DNA of 64,000 bases from assembly GCF_018320785.1 (NCBI RefSeq), contig NC_054882.1:24122719-24186718 (forward strand), in the 5' to 3' direction. Below, in pieces: positions 1 through 12,645 of this stretch. Source of the stretch: Cheilinus undulatus. Lineage: Eukaryota > Chordata > Actinopteri > Labriformes > Labridae. The position numbers and the translations under genes were made by a program. Below the pieces are notes generated by a model that was not told the origin of the DNA, made no database searches, and was given only the letters and a program-made list of their open reading frames with translations. How positions within the stretch are numbered: the stretch's first letter is position 1; the number at the start of each line of letters is the position of its first letter.

Positions 1-290
1 GGCTCAGCATCAGCCAAACACACTCACTGCCCCAATTCTGGCTAACCTAAACTGCTAGCGTTAGCTCGCAAGCTAGGTAGTGACAACCTGCCAAGCTAAC
101 CGATGGCATGCAATTAGAAAACGCATGCTAGCTTGCTAACTGGGCTGCCCGCTGTTTAATGGCTAAACATATTCATACTAAGTCTAAATGCTTACTCTGG
201 CTATCATCAGCTAGTTAACGTTAGCTTAAAGATGAAGCAGTAGACTTCAGTACGTCAACGAGAGCTAGCATTATAACTAACCTGGCAATT

Positions 291-633
291 TTAGCACAGC
301 CCCCCTGAATCTGTGTCCTCTTCAGAAACTAGCTCGGGTAGTTTCCCATTTTCAGTCAGTCCAGTAAAAAAACAAGGAGTAAGAGTTTCAAACGAGGTGA
401 CAGATGACAGGCTCAGCCCCGGACCAGGTGTTCCCGAGTTTTCGCTCTCGGGCTGGATTGACTCACTGCACACACCCAGGATCCAGGAGACTGATGCTGC
501 CTTCACAGTACCTCGGAAATTACCCTTTCCGTCTGGCGAATCACAGTACGCCCTGGTTCCACGTGGTGTTGCGCTTTCATTATCGATTCGGCTAAATCTG
601 TTTTTATCGAGTGATCGAATCGGACATTAAATG
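291..633. other. Unexplained open-frame block, possible exon
   Basis: This CG-rich block is open on both strands: about 105 codons on the plus strand (containing PFSVSPVKKQGVRVSNEV) and 71 on the minus. On the plus strand a plausible acceptor, CAATTTTAG, ends at 294, and the frame runs to a stop near 630, which would fit a terminal exon of a gene lying further left. I recognise neither protein. Overlapping frames in CG-rich DNA can arise by chance, so it could equally be promoter sequence or a repeat. Confidence 0.2.
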
Positions 634-2295
634 TGATAACATGATCACCACAGTTTCCCATGTGTCCAGTTAACTTGTTTCAAAATCAGATGCCAGAATT
701 AGACACTGAATTTTTATTACCTTAGGAGATAAAAGGAATTATTTGATCCAAAAGGCCAGAGCGAGATATTTTGGACAAATAAATTACATCACAGTACTTT
801 GGTGGTTTGTTCATTTTTATTGATAATTGCTCATATTTAAAAGATGTTCATTCCAAAAGTCAATTTTTTAAACAAGAGAATTAGAAACTCTGCAGAGAAT
901 TGAAGATCGTGATCATATGCTCGGCCAGTTGGATGCTGTTTAAGGGACACTTTTATAAGCTATATTTGCTGTTTATACTGACTATGACAGTATTAAATAT
1001 ACTGAGGATGACGCTTAAAGTAACTCTCTTTAGCCTGCTTTAACTGTTTCTTTTTTGTACATCATGGCTCTCATATTAGTCCCAGCAAATTTCCTTCACT
1101 GCCTGGTCTGTTTGTTATGAATAAAGAGGCACTATTCATTCGCCTTTAATATTCTCTATTGTCTTTAAATGCAAAGGGTGCTGTAAGAGATGTTAGGCTG
1201 TCAAATCATATTTGTGTAGTAGAGAATTAAAAATGATGAAGTAATAGCCAATGTGGGTAAACTAATATGTCTGGTGTTGTGCTTGTACAGCGACTAAAGT
1301 TTGCATTAGGAACTGGTCCTCTATTTATTGACTTGTTGCAGCATGAGTAATAAAAGCATCCTCATAGTTTGACTTCGTCACAGCAAGGAACACGCTGTCG
1401 GCTGGTCCCTTCAGAAGTGTCACAGTGGCGCCACCTACTGGACAAGCACTGCAAAATATAGGAGTGTCATCTTGTTAGCATAAAACACAAAAAAGTTACC
1501 CCAACAATTTCAGCTTAATAATATGTGAATACTTTATAAATTGATAGATGAAAAGATGAATGCTTGGCTGACAGACCTATCACTTCTGATCATATTAATC
1601 AGCCTAAACTATTTTAACATTAAATTTAACCAATCATTTTTTACCTTGATTACTTGAATTAAGTCTTAGTAGAGTCAGATAATAAAGCGCCTTGTTGTAT
1701 TCTGTGAGAAAACAAATTCAAGTATGCTTTAAATCACCTTGAGGATCCCCGGATATTCTAATCATTTAGAGATGTCACCATGGCGTCTCCTCCAACCAAA
1801 CAAACGTTAATATTTTAAAAAGAAACCCATCAGGTCAGACGCTCCCAGAGTGCAGGGGGACCGACAACCAGTTCAGTTCCTTTCTCGACCTCCATCTACC
1901 GTCCAGACAGGTATTTAACCTCCTCCACCTTGCTTCCTTGTCGTGTCCAAATCCAATTAAAGTTAATTATTTTAAGGGATCAATTTCTACATTTGTTGGG
2001 GATGCTAATTAAGTCTCCTAACTAGATTTCGCCCCCTAAATACAATTACCAAGGGCTAAAATTCTGTTTAATCAAAGCTCGTTTTTGTTCAGCCCAATGT
2101 AAATTTTAACAATATATACCCCAATTTACAGGACTGTATAACCTATGTCCATTAACCGTTAAGACACAAAAGGCCAAACCAAATGGTTATTTAATCAATA
2201 GACTAATATCACACTGTAGGGGTGATGTTCTGATCCAAGGCCGCTCGATTACAGTCATGATTACTGTCAAACCTGTTAAATCCTGAAATCCCTTA

Positions 2296-2753
2296 AACAT
2301 ATCCTGTCTGACAAAGTAAAGTAGGCTAAAAATATAAAAAAAAGCAACACATGCTGCAATCTAAAGAAAGTCAAGAACAGATGAGAAACAAAGTCATTGA
2401 AATCTATCAGTCTGGAAAGGTTACAAAGCCATTTCTGAGGTTTTGGGATTCCAGTGAACCACGATGAGCGACATTATCCACAAATGGAGAAAACTTGGAA
2501 AGGTGGTGAACTGTCCCTGGAATGGCTGGCCTACTAAAATTACTCCAAGACCGCACTGAGGTCCCAAAGAACCGCGGTAACCACATCTACAGACCTGCAG
2601 GCCCAACTTGACTCAGTTAAGGTCAGTGTTTATGATTCATCAAGAAGAAAATGGGCAAAAATAGGATCTGAGTTCCCAAAGCTAAAACCACTGCTGACCA
2701 AAAACCAACCAGTTATTAGGTTTAGGGGGCAATTACTTTTTCACAGCAGTGTA
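2296..2753 (+). mobile_element. Internally deleted Tc1-like transposon copy
   Basis: The sequence matches the element at 6266-7871 along its transposase N-terminal region (the AAAGAAA...CAAGAACA..ATGAGAAAC block) as far as the CCACTGCTGAC segment. It then jumps directly to the element's right-hand end, ending with a TTTTTCACAGCA terminus next to TA at about 2752. About 600 bases of transposase and the left inverted repeat are missing. It is a dead fragment of the same family. Confidence 0.75.
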
Positions 2754-3240
2754 CATCTCGTTCCACATCTTATCTGGATCTGATATGAAGCCAAATTTAT
2801 TATCATGCAATAATTTATAGCAGTGAGTCTAATACGAGTCTGTTGAAGGAAGAAGCTAGGTCAATAAGGACAAACCCTGTCCGCCGTAATGTTCGTAATA
2901 AAGAGAGCCTGTCTTACTATAGGCGGAGTGACACACAATGTAAAAAGTCTAAGTGATGTTGCGCTAATGGAATGCCTTCTGTCCATATGCTAACTATGGT
3001 ATAGGGTTAGATAAAGCTGGCTGATCTGATAAAGCAGGCAGACTGTTACTAACTATGACTGCATCTTTTTATCTAGTTTTTGCCAACAAACTACCTGACC
3101 GAAAGAAAACTCGGGTCTGTTTGCTGGTGCCCCTTTCTGCCGTTTATGTGAGTGACTCTGTTTAACTAGCCATGAATAAAACAAAATGTAAGCCAATATA
3201 AACAAGAAATAAAAAGAAAATAGGACAGGTGCTCTAAATT

Positions 3241-3382
3241 AATCGTTCCAACAGTGTGCTACGTCACTTCCTCCACGTGGTGCAGCCAGGTCCAAACTCC
3301 CGCCCGGAACAGTCGTTAGTCAACACTGCAGAGCATCTGTGTCCGTTTGTGTCTTTGTTTCCTCTTCGTACTCTTCAGCATA
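3241..3382 (+). promoter_or_regulatory. ubr7: UBR7 proximal promoter and 5' leader
   Basis: The stretch before the UBR7 ATG contains a CRE-type TACGTCAC (3260-3267), a canonical CACGTG E-box (3274-3279) and a CG-rich segment at about 3298-3313, in an otherwise AT-rich region. This arrangement fits a TATA-less housekeeping promoter with transcription starting near 3300-3320. The motifs are seen directly; the start site is inferred. No intron is needed between this leader and the ATG. Confidence 0.5.
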
Positions 3383-6300
3383 ATGGCAGCAGACAAAGCC
3401 GATGCAGACACGGACGATATTTTTTCCAATGAGGAGCTGGAAAAAGCTTTGTGCGTGCTGGCTGGAAGCGACCCAGAGAACTGCTCTTATTCCCGGGTAA
3501 GACAGGCTTCCTGCAGCGCCTCCCTGCAGCCACCATTGCCTTTATCCTCCTACTTTGTTCGTGTCGCCTTTGTCCAAATACAACTGCTGTATTTTTAAAT
3601 GCATATTTTATTCATTGTGACTGTGTGCGTCACTAACACGCAATGGCTTTTTAAGATACTATATCTCTCAAGGGGTTTGTACTTCTTAAGGACCACTCAA
3701 AAGTGACATTTTACTGCTGTTGCGTGGTATGACCGATTTTTTTTTGCCCTGGAACTAGAAACTTAAGCAGAATGATTAAGAAGTATTTTAAGATTCTTCT
3801 TACTGTTCTCACTTATGTGTACACTGTTGAGTGTTTACCTCTTGTGTTTATTGTTGCAGGGCTATGTGAAGAGACAGGCTGTGTTTGCCTGTTACACCTG
3901 CACTCCCAGTGCTGCAGAACCAGCAGGAGTCTGTCTGGCCTGTGCCAACAAATGCCACGATGGACATGATATCTTTGAACTGTATACCAAAAGGTAGGTT
4001 GGCTGTATTATGCACTCACTGTAAGCTGTTAAGATGTTGTTCCATATTTTGTTTCTCACAATTTTCTCATGAACATATCTGATGCAGAAATTTTCGCTGT
4101 GATTGTGGAAACAGAAAATTTGGGAATTTTCAGTGCCAACTAATACCTGTGAGTATTCATACTTTAAGACAAAATTACTCTGGATCTTTACCTCCATGTG
4201 TGTCTGCTGTTTAGTCTTTGTATTTTGATTTTTGGAATAAAAGAGTATTTCATTCATAGACCAAAGATGAAGAAAATGTAAAAAATCACTACAACCACAA
4301 CTTCAATGGCTGTTACTGCACATGTGACCGGCCTTACCCAGACACAGATGATCAGGTATTCCCTCACTTTTGTCTCTTTAGCTCATGTAATTCAAATTAT
4401 TTGGAAGAAATCTTCCTTCATCTGTCACTACAGAAAACAAATGTTTAATCATTTGACAGGAAAATGATGAGATGATTCAGTGTGTCGTCTGTGAAGACTG
4501 GTTTCATACACGGGTAAGCAGCAATCATCTTAAAATCCTGATTCAAATGTGTACGTCCTCCTCCTCATTTTTGCTGTCCTTTTGTTTGTTTCTAACAGCA
4601 TCTGGGCTGCGCTGTAGTAGAACCTGAGGAGCTGCAAGAGATGGTGTGTGAGGCCTGTATGAACAAGGCTCCTTTCCTATGGACGTATGCAGCTCACTAT
4701 GCAGGTACCTCATTACCCCAAGCTGCTTCTCAAGGGCTTGTGTTTCCCTTTGTAAACATCAAACAGACAAATACAGAGAGTAAATATTTTGTATCTGTCT
4801 GTCTCCTTTAGCTCCTCCTGTAGTCAGTATTGCTCATCCTGAGGAGGAGGTAGAGGTCGATGTCGAGGGAGGATCAGAAAAGGAAGGAGAAACTGGGTCC
4901 AGACAAAGTGAGGAGGAAGAACTGTCCACGAGTACTGAGCACACAAAGCAGGAGGTGAGAAAGAGTGAGGGGATCTACTTCTAGTTTTGTTTGTATGGAG
5001 GGTTCGTGTCAAAGTGGAAATGGATACAGAGCGAGAAAACAAACAAGAGAGCCTACAGACAGAAGATCTGCAGTCATCACACAAGGCTAGAGCAGTTGAA
5101 TTATTAGACAAGTGCATGTTTTTTTAAGTACTGTGTTTTTGGGGTGAGACTCTGAGATGCTTTAATCCTCTAAAGGCTGAGCTCATCCCTGTTGCTTGTG
5201 CACCTTTTGTTAACACACTTTTCCCTTCCAGTCAACTTTCCATGAATATGCTTTGATGCGGCACTCTATCAGCCTGCCCTTTGAGCAGTGACCCTCTGTG
5301 ACTTACCCTCTTTGTGGAGGATGACAGTGATTGTCTTCTGGACAGGAGTCAAGTTCTTTGTCTTCCCCATGACTGTGTATACAGAACCAGACTGAGAGAA
5401 TGAATGCTCAGGAAATCTTTGCAAATTGAACTTTTCCCCAACATTCTAATATTTTGAAATAGCAGATTTTTGATTTTTGTAAGCTGTAAGCCTTAATCAA
5501 GATTTAAAACAAAGTCTTGGAATTTGTTTCACTTTGGATGAGATGGATTTAGAACTTATGGGAATTTAACTTTCTGAAATAATTCACAAGAAAAAAAACT
5601 TGTACATGATGTTCTATTATTTTAAATGCACCTGTATATTTAACTGCCATATTTGATTTGCATTTTTCCACTTGATATCACTGCAGGAATGTTAAGAAGT
5701 AGGGATGTGCAACATAATTGGTGTCGGCAGATATAAAAATTTCTGCCAATATTTACATCCAATATTTTGCCTGTGTACTTCAGCACATCGACTGTAAATT
5801 TTGTCCAATTATACAAAAAAATGAGTGGAATTTTAGGCTAAACCAACAGACCTTTGTCAGTTGAGGTCTTTTTCTATATATATAATACCTTCTTTAAACT
5901 TAAAAGTCTTTTTAAGGACTTAAGTTTGTTTCCGTGGTTATCCTTAAACCTTAAAGTGTGTCCCAAATTATTGGAATTTCTTGTCCCAAAAGCATATTTA
6001 AATATTGGGTTTAATCTGTAAATATCGGCAAAAATCCAATATCATGCTTCCCTATAGAGAAGTCATATTTGTACAGTTATGAAAACTCCTAACAAATCTT
6101 GCATTATGATACTGAACATACACAGGTAATAATGCAGGAAGCATAATATCAGCCATTTTGTTTCCATCTATACTGGTGAAACACAACAAGTTTAAATGTC
6201 AGAATAGAATCCATTTCTCTAATTGATATTTGCTAATATATTTCTCAGGGGATGTTTTGCACTTACAGTGCCGTGTAAAAGTATTTGCCCCCCTCTCTGA

Positions 6301-9177
6301 TTCCTGAGTTTTTTGCATTTTTATCACACTTAAATGTTGTGGCTCATCAAACCATTTTTTAGATCTCACAAAGACAACCCAAGTAAATAGAAAATGCAGT
6401 GCCTGAATGATTATTTAATTTTTTAAGGGGGGAAAAATCCAAACCTATCTGGCCCTGTGTGAAAAAGTAGGCGCCCCCCCCCCCCCCCGTTAAATCATGA
6501 GTTAATTGTGATTAATCACAGATTTTGAAAGCTGAGTTCAATATCACTGGCCACACTCAGGCCTGATTACCGCCAGATTTGTTGAATCAAGAAATCACTA
6601 AAATAGAAGCTGCCAGACAATATGAAGTAGGCTACAAGATCTCAAAAAGAAACACATCATGCCACAATCCAAAGAAATTCAAGAACAAATGAGAAACAAC
6701 GTGAGTGAAATTGTAAGTCTGGAAAAGGTTAAAAAGCCATTTCCAAGGCTTTGGGACTCCAGCGAACCACAGTCAGAGCCATTATCCACAAATGGAGAAA
6801 ACTGGGAACAGTGGTGAATATTCACAGGACTGGTCGGCCAACCAAAATGACTCCAAGAGTGCAATGACAACTCATCCAGGAGGTCACAAAAGAATCCAGA
6901 ACAACATCCAAAGAACTGCAGGCCTCACTGGCTTCAGTTAAGGTCAAAGTTCATGACTCAACCATAAGAAAGACACTGGGCAAAAATGGCATCCATGGGA
7001 GAGTTCCAAGGCCAAAACCACTGCTGACAAAAAAGAACACAAAGGCTCGTCTCACATTTGCCCAGAAACATCTTGATCTCCAAGACTTTTGGAGAAATAT
7101 TCTGTTGACTGAAGAGACAAAAGTTGAACTTTTTGGAAGGTGTGCCGCCTGGTGAAAAAAATAAAACAGCATTTGATAAAAAGAACATCATACCAACAGT
7201 CAAACATGGTGGTGGCAGTGTGATGGTCTGGGACTGCTTTGCTGCTTCAGGACCTGGACCACTTACTGTGGTTGATGGAACAATGAATTCTGCGGTCTAC
7301 CTGAAGGAAAATGTCCTGCCATCAGTTTGTGCCCTCAAGTGCTCTTGGATTATGCAGCAGGACAACCCAAAACATACCAGCAAGTCCACCTCTGAATGGT
7401 TTAAAATGAACAAAATTAAGTTTTTGGAGTGGCCTAGTCAGGGTCCGGACTTGAATCCAATTGAGTGGTGTGGTGTGTCCTTAAACAGGCAGTTCGTGCT
7501 GGTAAACCCTTCAATATGGCCAAGTTAAAACAATTCTGCGAAGAAGCATGGACCAAAATTCCTCCACAGTGATGCGAAAGACTCATCACCAGTTATCACA
7601 AACGCTTGATTTCAGTTATTGCTGCCAAGAGTGGCACAACCAGATATTAGGTTCAGGGGGACAATTACTTTTTCACACAGGGCCAGATAGGTTAGGATTT
7701 TTGTCCTCTCTTAAAAAAATTAAATAATCATTCAGACACTGCATTTTCTATTTACTTGGGTTGTCTTTGTAAAGTATAAAAATTTGTTTGATGATCTGAA
7801 ACATTTAAGTGTGATAAAAATGCAAAAACATCAGGAATCAGAAAGGGGGCAAATACTTTTTCACAGCACTGTACATGTTAAAATCATAAACTAACTCCCC
7901 TTGCTTTCTGACTCTGGCCTATTTAATGGACTTGTTTCATTCTGGTCTGTTGGGATTTCTTACTGCCACAAGATGGAGCTAGAGTGCAATGAACAGTTAA
8001 CAGCAGTCTTCTGCCCCTTGAACGTGCTTTCCCCTCCTTAGGGTAATTAGAGGAGAAATGACCCATGAGGCACTGCTTCCCCTGCTCAGTAGACGGCTTT
8101 GGCAAGGCTTCACAGGGCAGCTTACTGTAAACTGGTGATTTTCATCGCCCAATCATCTCATCATGTCAGTTGCTGCAAAACTTCCCACCCGGATGAGTCT
8201 GCAGTGCTCTTTGTTAAAATATTTTATTCTGTTTAGGTGTTATCATCACCCCATTTTCAATAATTTTTTTTCTATAGGAATCCACAAACAGGAGCTCCCC
8301 TTCCAAACGCAGCCATGAGGAGATGACCAGCAGCCCTGTTGCGACGAAGACTGGAGGCTGCAGGCTGAAGGAGCTGCAGGTCCAGGGGTTGGAGAGGACG
8401 AGACAGGGAGCAGTATTCTGGCCCTACAGTTGGCGCTCAAAACTTTGCACATGCACAAGCTGCAAGGTAGACCACGGTTACTTTCTTAGATTATATTATC
8501 TTTGATAAATGCAAAAATCTGGTAGACAGCTTTGCACATGATATAAAACTGGTATTAACTGATGTGTCTCTTGGTCACAGAGAGCCTATGTGGCTGCAGA
8601 GGTACAGTTTCTCATGGATCAGTCTGATACCATTCTGGCCTATGAGAACAGAGGCCTGGATGAGCCGTTTGGGCAGCACCCTCTGATAGCACTGACAAAC
8701 TCGATGAACCGTATACAGCAGCTGGAGGTCATTTACGGTGAGCAGGGGGAGGATGTGGGCTGTTAAGTGAAATTTATAGGAGAGGTGATTGACAGAGGCT
8801 AATTAATCATGTGTCCTTCCCCCAGGTTTCAATGAGCTGACAACTTCGATCACAGCCTTTTTGGACCAGTGTGTTGCTGAAGGAAAGGTGAGAAATGGAT
8901 GATAAATTACAAATATAGTCTGAGTAAATATAACAAGACCAGCCATTTGATCCTCACCCACAGGCTCTGTCGGTTTCACTTTACATGACAAACTTAAGAA
9001 TTTGTCATCGAGATACATGTTTGTTGGACAATGCGGTCATGTGTGTTGTCTCCAAACCTCAAATCTGAACCATTCCTTCTTTTTCTCTATCAGACGGTCA
9101 CAGTGGAAAGTGTGCATGAGTTCTTCGAGGAGCTGCGTGCCAAAAAGAGACGCAGAACTAATGCAGGATACCAGTAA
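3383..9177 (+). CDS. ubr7: UBR7, UBR-box/PHD-type E3 ubiquitin ligase (complete, 11 coding exons)
   Basis: Exons: 3383-3496, 3860-3993, 4088-4148, 4260-4355, 4460-4513, 4599-4704, 4812-4954, 8278-8466, 8581-8737, 8826-8887 and 9094-9177. All junctions are GT-AG and in phase, giving 399 aa plus TAA; human UBR7 is about 425 aa. Residues about 39-103 form the UBR box, with the Cys/His series CYTC, CLAC, CHDGH and CDCG. Residues about 119-182 form the PHD-type finger, with CYCTC, CVVCEDWFH and CEAC. An acidic, poorly conserved linker (about 189-236) follows, then a conserved C-terminal region containing YSWRSKLCTC and ending in a basic AKKRRR stretch, a likely nuclear signal. Known family role: nuclear E3 ligase reported to monoubiquitinate histone H2B; UBR boxes bind N-degrons. 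The start is the first ATG after a CpG-containing leader and matches the family's short N-terminal acidic stretch. Seven exons lie within 1.6 kb; the other four follow a 3.3-kb transposon-filled intron. Confidence 0.95.
5700..6054. mobile_element. hAT-like MITE
   Basis: Termini TAGGGATGTGCAAC and CATGCTTCCCTA are imperfect inverted repeats of the hAT type. The flanking 8-mers TTAAGAAG and TAGAGAAG agree at six positions and look like a decayed 8-base target duplication. The interior (the AACCAACAGACC segment and T-rich strings) is shared with the copies at 41753 and 54420. It has no coding capacity. Confidence 0.65.
6266..7871 (+). mobile_element. Full-length dead Tc1/mariner element with long IR/DR ends
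   Basis: A 1606-base element flanked by TA on both sides (6264-6265 and 7872-7873). Its ends are inverted repeats of about 210-220 bases, starting CAGTGCCGTG and ending CACAGCACTG. Each repeat carries outer and inner copies of a GTGAAAAAGTA-like motif, the IR/DR layout of Sleeping Beauty-type elements. The transposase (plus strand) is broken: its C-terminal half is open at about 7124-7500 with KHGGGSVMVW, QQDNPKHTS and WPSQGPDLNPIEW, which carry the second and third catalytic-region motifs. The N-terminal part is frameshifted. A 15-base C run at 6474-6488 interrupts the left repeat. Confidence 0.9.
7124..7530 (+). pseudogene. Tc1 transposase C-terminal fragment
   Basis: This open stretch encodes the DDE-domain half of a Tc1 transposase: KHGGGSVMVWDCF, a QQDNPKHTS motif holding the second catalytic Asp, and WPSQGPDLNPIEW leading to the third acidic position. 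The frame is lost soon after, and the upstream DNA-binding half lies in other frames with stops. It cannot give a full transposase. Confidence 0.85.
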
Positions 9178-9440
9178 CAAAGTTGACACTATGCTGGGGC
9201 TTCGGAAGAATGTACAGCTCGGAAGAAGACCCTTTTTATTGATGAATTAAAAGGGTTTTTTTGCTGCAAAAAATGTGATTTTAATGCTTAAAAAGTTAGT
9301 GCATTCCCTACTGGCTTTAATTTGTTTCCAAGTGTTACTTCAAAGATGAAGGTTTGTGAGCTCTGCATGGGTTCTGTCCATTTTGTACTGATTATAGAGG
9401 GATCTAAAGCTCTGTTTTACTTGAAACATTTATGAATAAA
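9178..9440 (+). other. ubr7: UBR7 3' UTR with poly(A) signal
   Basis: After the UBR7 stop codon, the first canonical AATAAA lies at 9435-9440 and is followed within 20 bases by a T-rich element, as expected for a vertebrate cleavage site. A short 3' UTR of roughly 270-290 bases is implied. A second AATAAA occurs near 9495. Confidence 0.55.
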
Positions 9441-12400
9441 ATAACGTTTGTTTTAAAACTCACTAGCTATATACATGGAGCACGTTTAATCAGAATAAAT
9501 GCCTGATCTGAATAAAATTCTTCATATGAACACTTTATACAGAATAAAATTATCCAGCTCATACAGCCCCATCACGAGGGGTGGTTTATCCCAATAGCTG
9601 ATCCGCGTCCATGTAAACACTCGCTCTGATTGTCTCTCGCGGTTTGATTGCATATCTGCCCCATGTGACATGACATCCTACTGCTTCGTTTGTTTCGGGA
9701 CGGACAGAAACATGACGGGAGTAAAACAAACTGATTTGCTGCCAAGAAAACCTTTTACTCACAACTTTACAATTTAAGAACAATCAAATAGTTTTGCGCG
9801 GGGAGGAGTTGAAACATCAAGCTGACTGGTTTGTTAACAACAAAGGTGTAAAATATGTATGTTGATAGCGTTGACAGTGGGATGATACTGCGCATGTCAG
9901 AGCAGTTTTATTCAGAACAAGTTTGATTCATGGGCACGCACATCTGAACTGTATCGCACCTTTTAGCGCCTATGTGAACAGAGAAGTTTAAATCTCTGAT
10001 CAGAATAAATTAAATTGTATTATGAAAAAAATGCTCTTAACTGCTGCTACTGTTATAACGCCAGTGATTCATGACAATGAATTGTAAACATGTCTGTCAC
10101 TTTGAGCTAACTTCAGTGTTGGAGGGTTCACTATTTGGAGGCTGCTGCTTTGTACAAGTGTTTGTTGAAGTGTAATGTCAGTTTTATGTGGATTCAAATA
10201 AAAAATAAAACATTACCACTGCACAGACAAACCAACAGAGATCAAAGTATTTCCATTATATCAAACCAGTTTATTTTGAGGATGCCCAAGTTTACCACTG
10301 TTAATGCACCTTTTGAGGCGACAGTAGAAAAATAGATTCAGTGAAACTAAATGCAACTTAATATCAATCTACAAACTGTTTTTTAATGATACCATACAAG
10401 TACAATGTACCTGTTAAATTCAACACAAGCCATCGCACATTTCAGATGGTTCAGTTTTCAAAAAGGTGCTAAATAACACTATGTACACAAAACGGGCTAC
10501 ATGAGATTTCAAAGAAGTTTTTGATGCAGGCTGGTAAGCTGGTAGAAAAGAGCTTGCATAGACATCAAAGTCACTTCTCCAATAAAAGCCCAGCCGCAGG
10601 CGGGGGAAGGCACTGACTTCTCTACAGCAAAGAGCAAAACAAGGGCTTTTTATTCAATGGAACATTGTCCTGGAAAATATAACAACTAACCAACATGAAC
10701 ATGGGGAGGAATCTGGAGTTTTGCATTTTTTCCCCATGAAGCAACCTCTATGGAAAAATGATTTTTCTGCTTGGCAGCTTCATCACAGCTAAGATGAGAG
10801 CTAGTGTCTTCAGATCCTCTACATATTCCTGCTACATCAAAGTAAAAGAGAAAAGAGGAGGGGACATCTCTATAAACATGGTACTCAACACCACCTACAA
10901 CACTGAACAAACTGCCCTAATTCATAACACTTAGGACCAAAAAGATTCAGACACAATCGTTTTATACCACACATTCTTAGTGAAACCTCAAGACAAAGAC
11001 AAGTACACAGTGTTGTCCACTACAGTAAAAACACAAACCTTCAACATCCACAAAAAAATGTGATAGAAACCAATAAAAATTCATAAATTCATGTGGAGCT
11101 CAATTCATTATATACAATTTCCATTGGAGATACAAGCCAGCTATCGCCAACTTTTCTTCAATTAAAGATTTCCTTTTGTTCAAAACTTATTTGTTCTTTT
11201 TTTTCCCTTCAACTTTTAAACGGCTGGCTCCTACAGTGCAATGATACTCGTGAGGTTGTGTGCCAACTGTTGGCTGAAATAGGCTTTTTGTGTGTACTCT
11301 GGAGCTACAGTTGGTGCAGTTTTGACCTAAACAGTATCAACACTGGAAGGATGTAGGCCTGATGTATACAGATGATTTTAGCATTCTAAATCCTCTACCA
11401 CAGAAAAACTGCCATGAATGAGTCCATTGTGAGCAGAACATTCAAATAAGCAATCAAGAGGGGATTGCGGTATAACGACATCATACTTAATTGATTAAAA
11501 GCTAGCTAGAACTGAATATTACAAGCGCTGATTAAGGCTTTAGATTTGATTACTTGATGCTATGGATTAAACAGAAGAAGAAGGAGCTTTAGCATGCTGA
11601 CTGCTGCCCTTGGTGCCAAAGACTCGCTGATATGTACAAACAGACCTGACTAAAGATGGTAGGGTACAGTACTGAGATTGTCTAAACACCTGTGAAGTTA
11701 TCCTTGCACACAGACACACACGCACACCTGTTCCAGCTGATAAAACAAGGATTGCCTGGCACTTGATCAATGTGTCAGTTGCCTTGGCACCCCTATATTT
11801 TCCACTCTATCTCCATAACAAACCTGCACGGGATCATCCTGTTTCCCCTCTTTTATGTGAAAACGGCTTCTGCCTCTAAGCTAGATTCTCAAATGCTGTT
11901 GCCTGACACAATTATCAGACTGGGTAACAGGAGAATGACGAGCACTGATGACCTACTTCCCGTCAGATCCGATTCCTGCTTTGTGTGACCAAGACTTGGC
12001 CCATTACTCATCAGCAGTGCAGATACATATGAGGGAAACTAGTCAAGTTGGTTGCTTGCTATAGGCATGCTACCGAAAGAAATGGAAATATGAATTTACA
12101 TACTGTTTTATCACATCTCGCCATTTTACAGTTTAGGTGACATTGTTAGCTAGTGTAAATTGAGATTCCTGTCCTGTCATGTCCCCATTCTATGCTGAGA
12201 ACAATGAAGAGACAACAGAACCTGTGAATGAAATCTTTAATAACTGAGCTACATTTAGTGTTGTGACCTCGGCATGCAAGATTCACACAGCATGGGGTGA
12301 ACGCCACTCTTCAAAACCTAACAATCAATCCCAGAAGAGCCTGAATCATCCTCTGTAACTAGCAGGACAATGCTAGCCTGGCAGAGATCAATTACAGGCA

Positions 12401-12645
12401 TCAACAATTAACCTACAGCTCTCACTCTTCCCTCACCCTGACTGTGTGATGGATAGCACAGTGTGATAGAGGTAGGACAAAAGGACAGAACCTATAAATA
12501 GCAACCATTGACCACCATGTTTCCCTGCTGCTCTCAAACACACATATACACAGGCACACATTTAGTGCTTTGCAGTCCACTGTAATGGACAGCCACTCGT
12601 CATGCTTTCCCTTTTCTTAACTCAACCCCTGGTCCTCAGCCGGGG
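9441..12645 (-). other. btbd7: BTBD7 3' UTR and convergent intergenic gap
   Basis: This 3.2-kb stretch lies between the two stop codons and contains no convincing exon. Minus-strand poly(A) signals (TTTATT on the plus strand) occur at 10649-10654 and 10270-10275, which would give BTBD7 a 3' UTR of about 2.0-2.4 kb, in keeping with the long 3' UTR of its mammalian counterpart. No transposon family was recognised between 10.3 and 12.6 kb, itself a hint that this is exonic. The exact polyadenylation site is not determined. Confidence 0.45.

Larger units (their letters stand above)
1..3240. other. Intergenic region left of UBR7
   Basis: The first 260 bases are rich in GCTAAC/GCTAGC/GTTAGC words, common in fish non-coding DNA. 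A long-open block with overlapping ORFs lies at 291-630. Positions 650-2290 are AT-rich with no coding signal and contain a CTCF-like core at 1428-1441. A deleted Tc1 copy sits at 2296-2753. Nothing is recognised from 2754 to 3240. Confidence 0.6.
4955..8277 (+). other. ubr7: UBR7 intron 7, long and transposon-filled
   Basis: This 3.3-kb intron separates the acidic-linker exons from the C-terminal exons. Its donor is GAG|GTGAGA and its acceptor TTTTTCTATAG. It holds an hAT-like MITE (about 5700-6054), a full-length but dead Tc1-like element (6266-7871) and, near 7963-7982, a weak CTCF-like string. The other UBR7 introns are 84-363 bases, so transposon insertion accounts for most of its length. 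Confidence 0.85.

Noticed and set aside
6474-6488. 15-base C run as a functional element
   Set aside because: It lies in the inverted repeat of a dead transposon, and homopolymers are prone to growth and to sequencing error.
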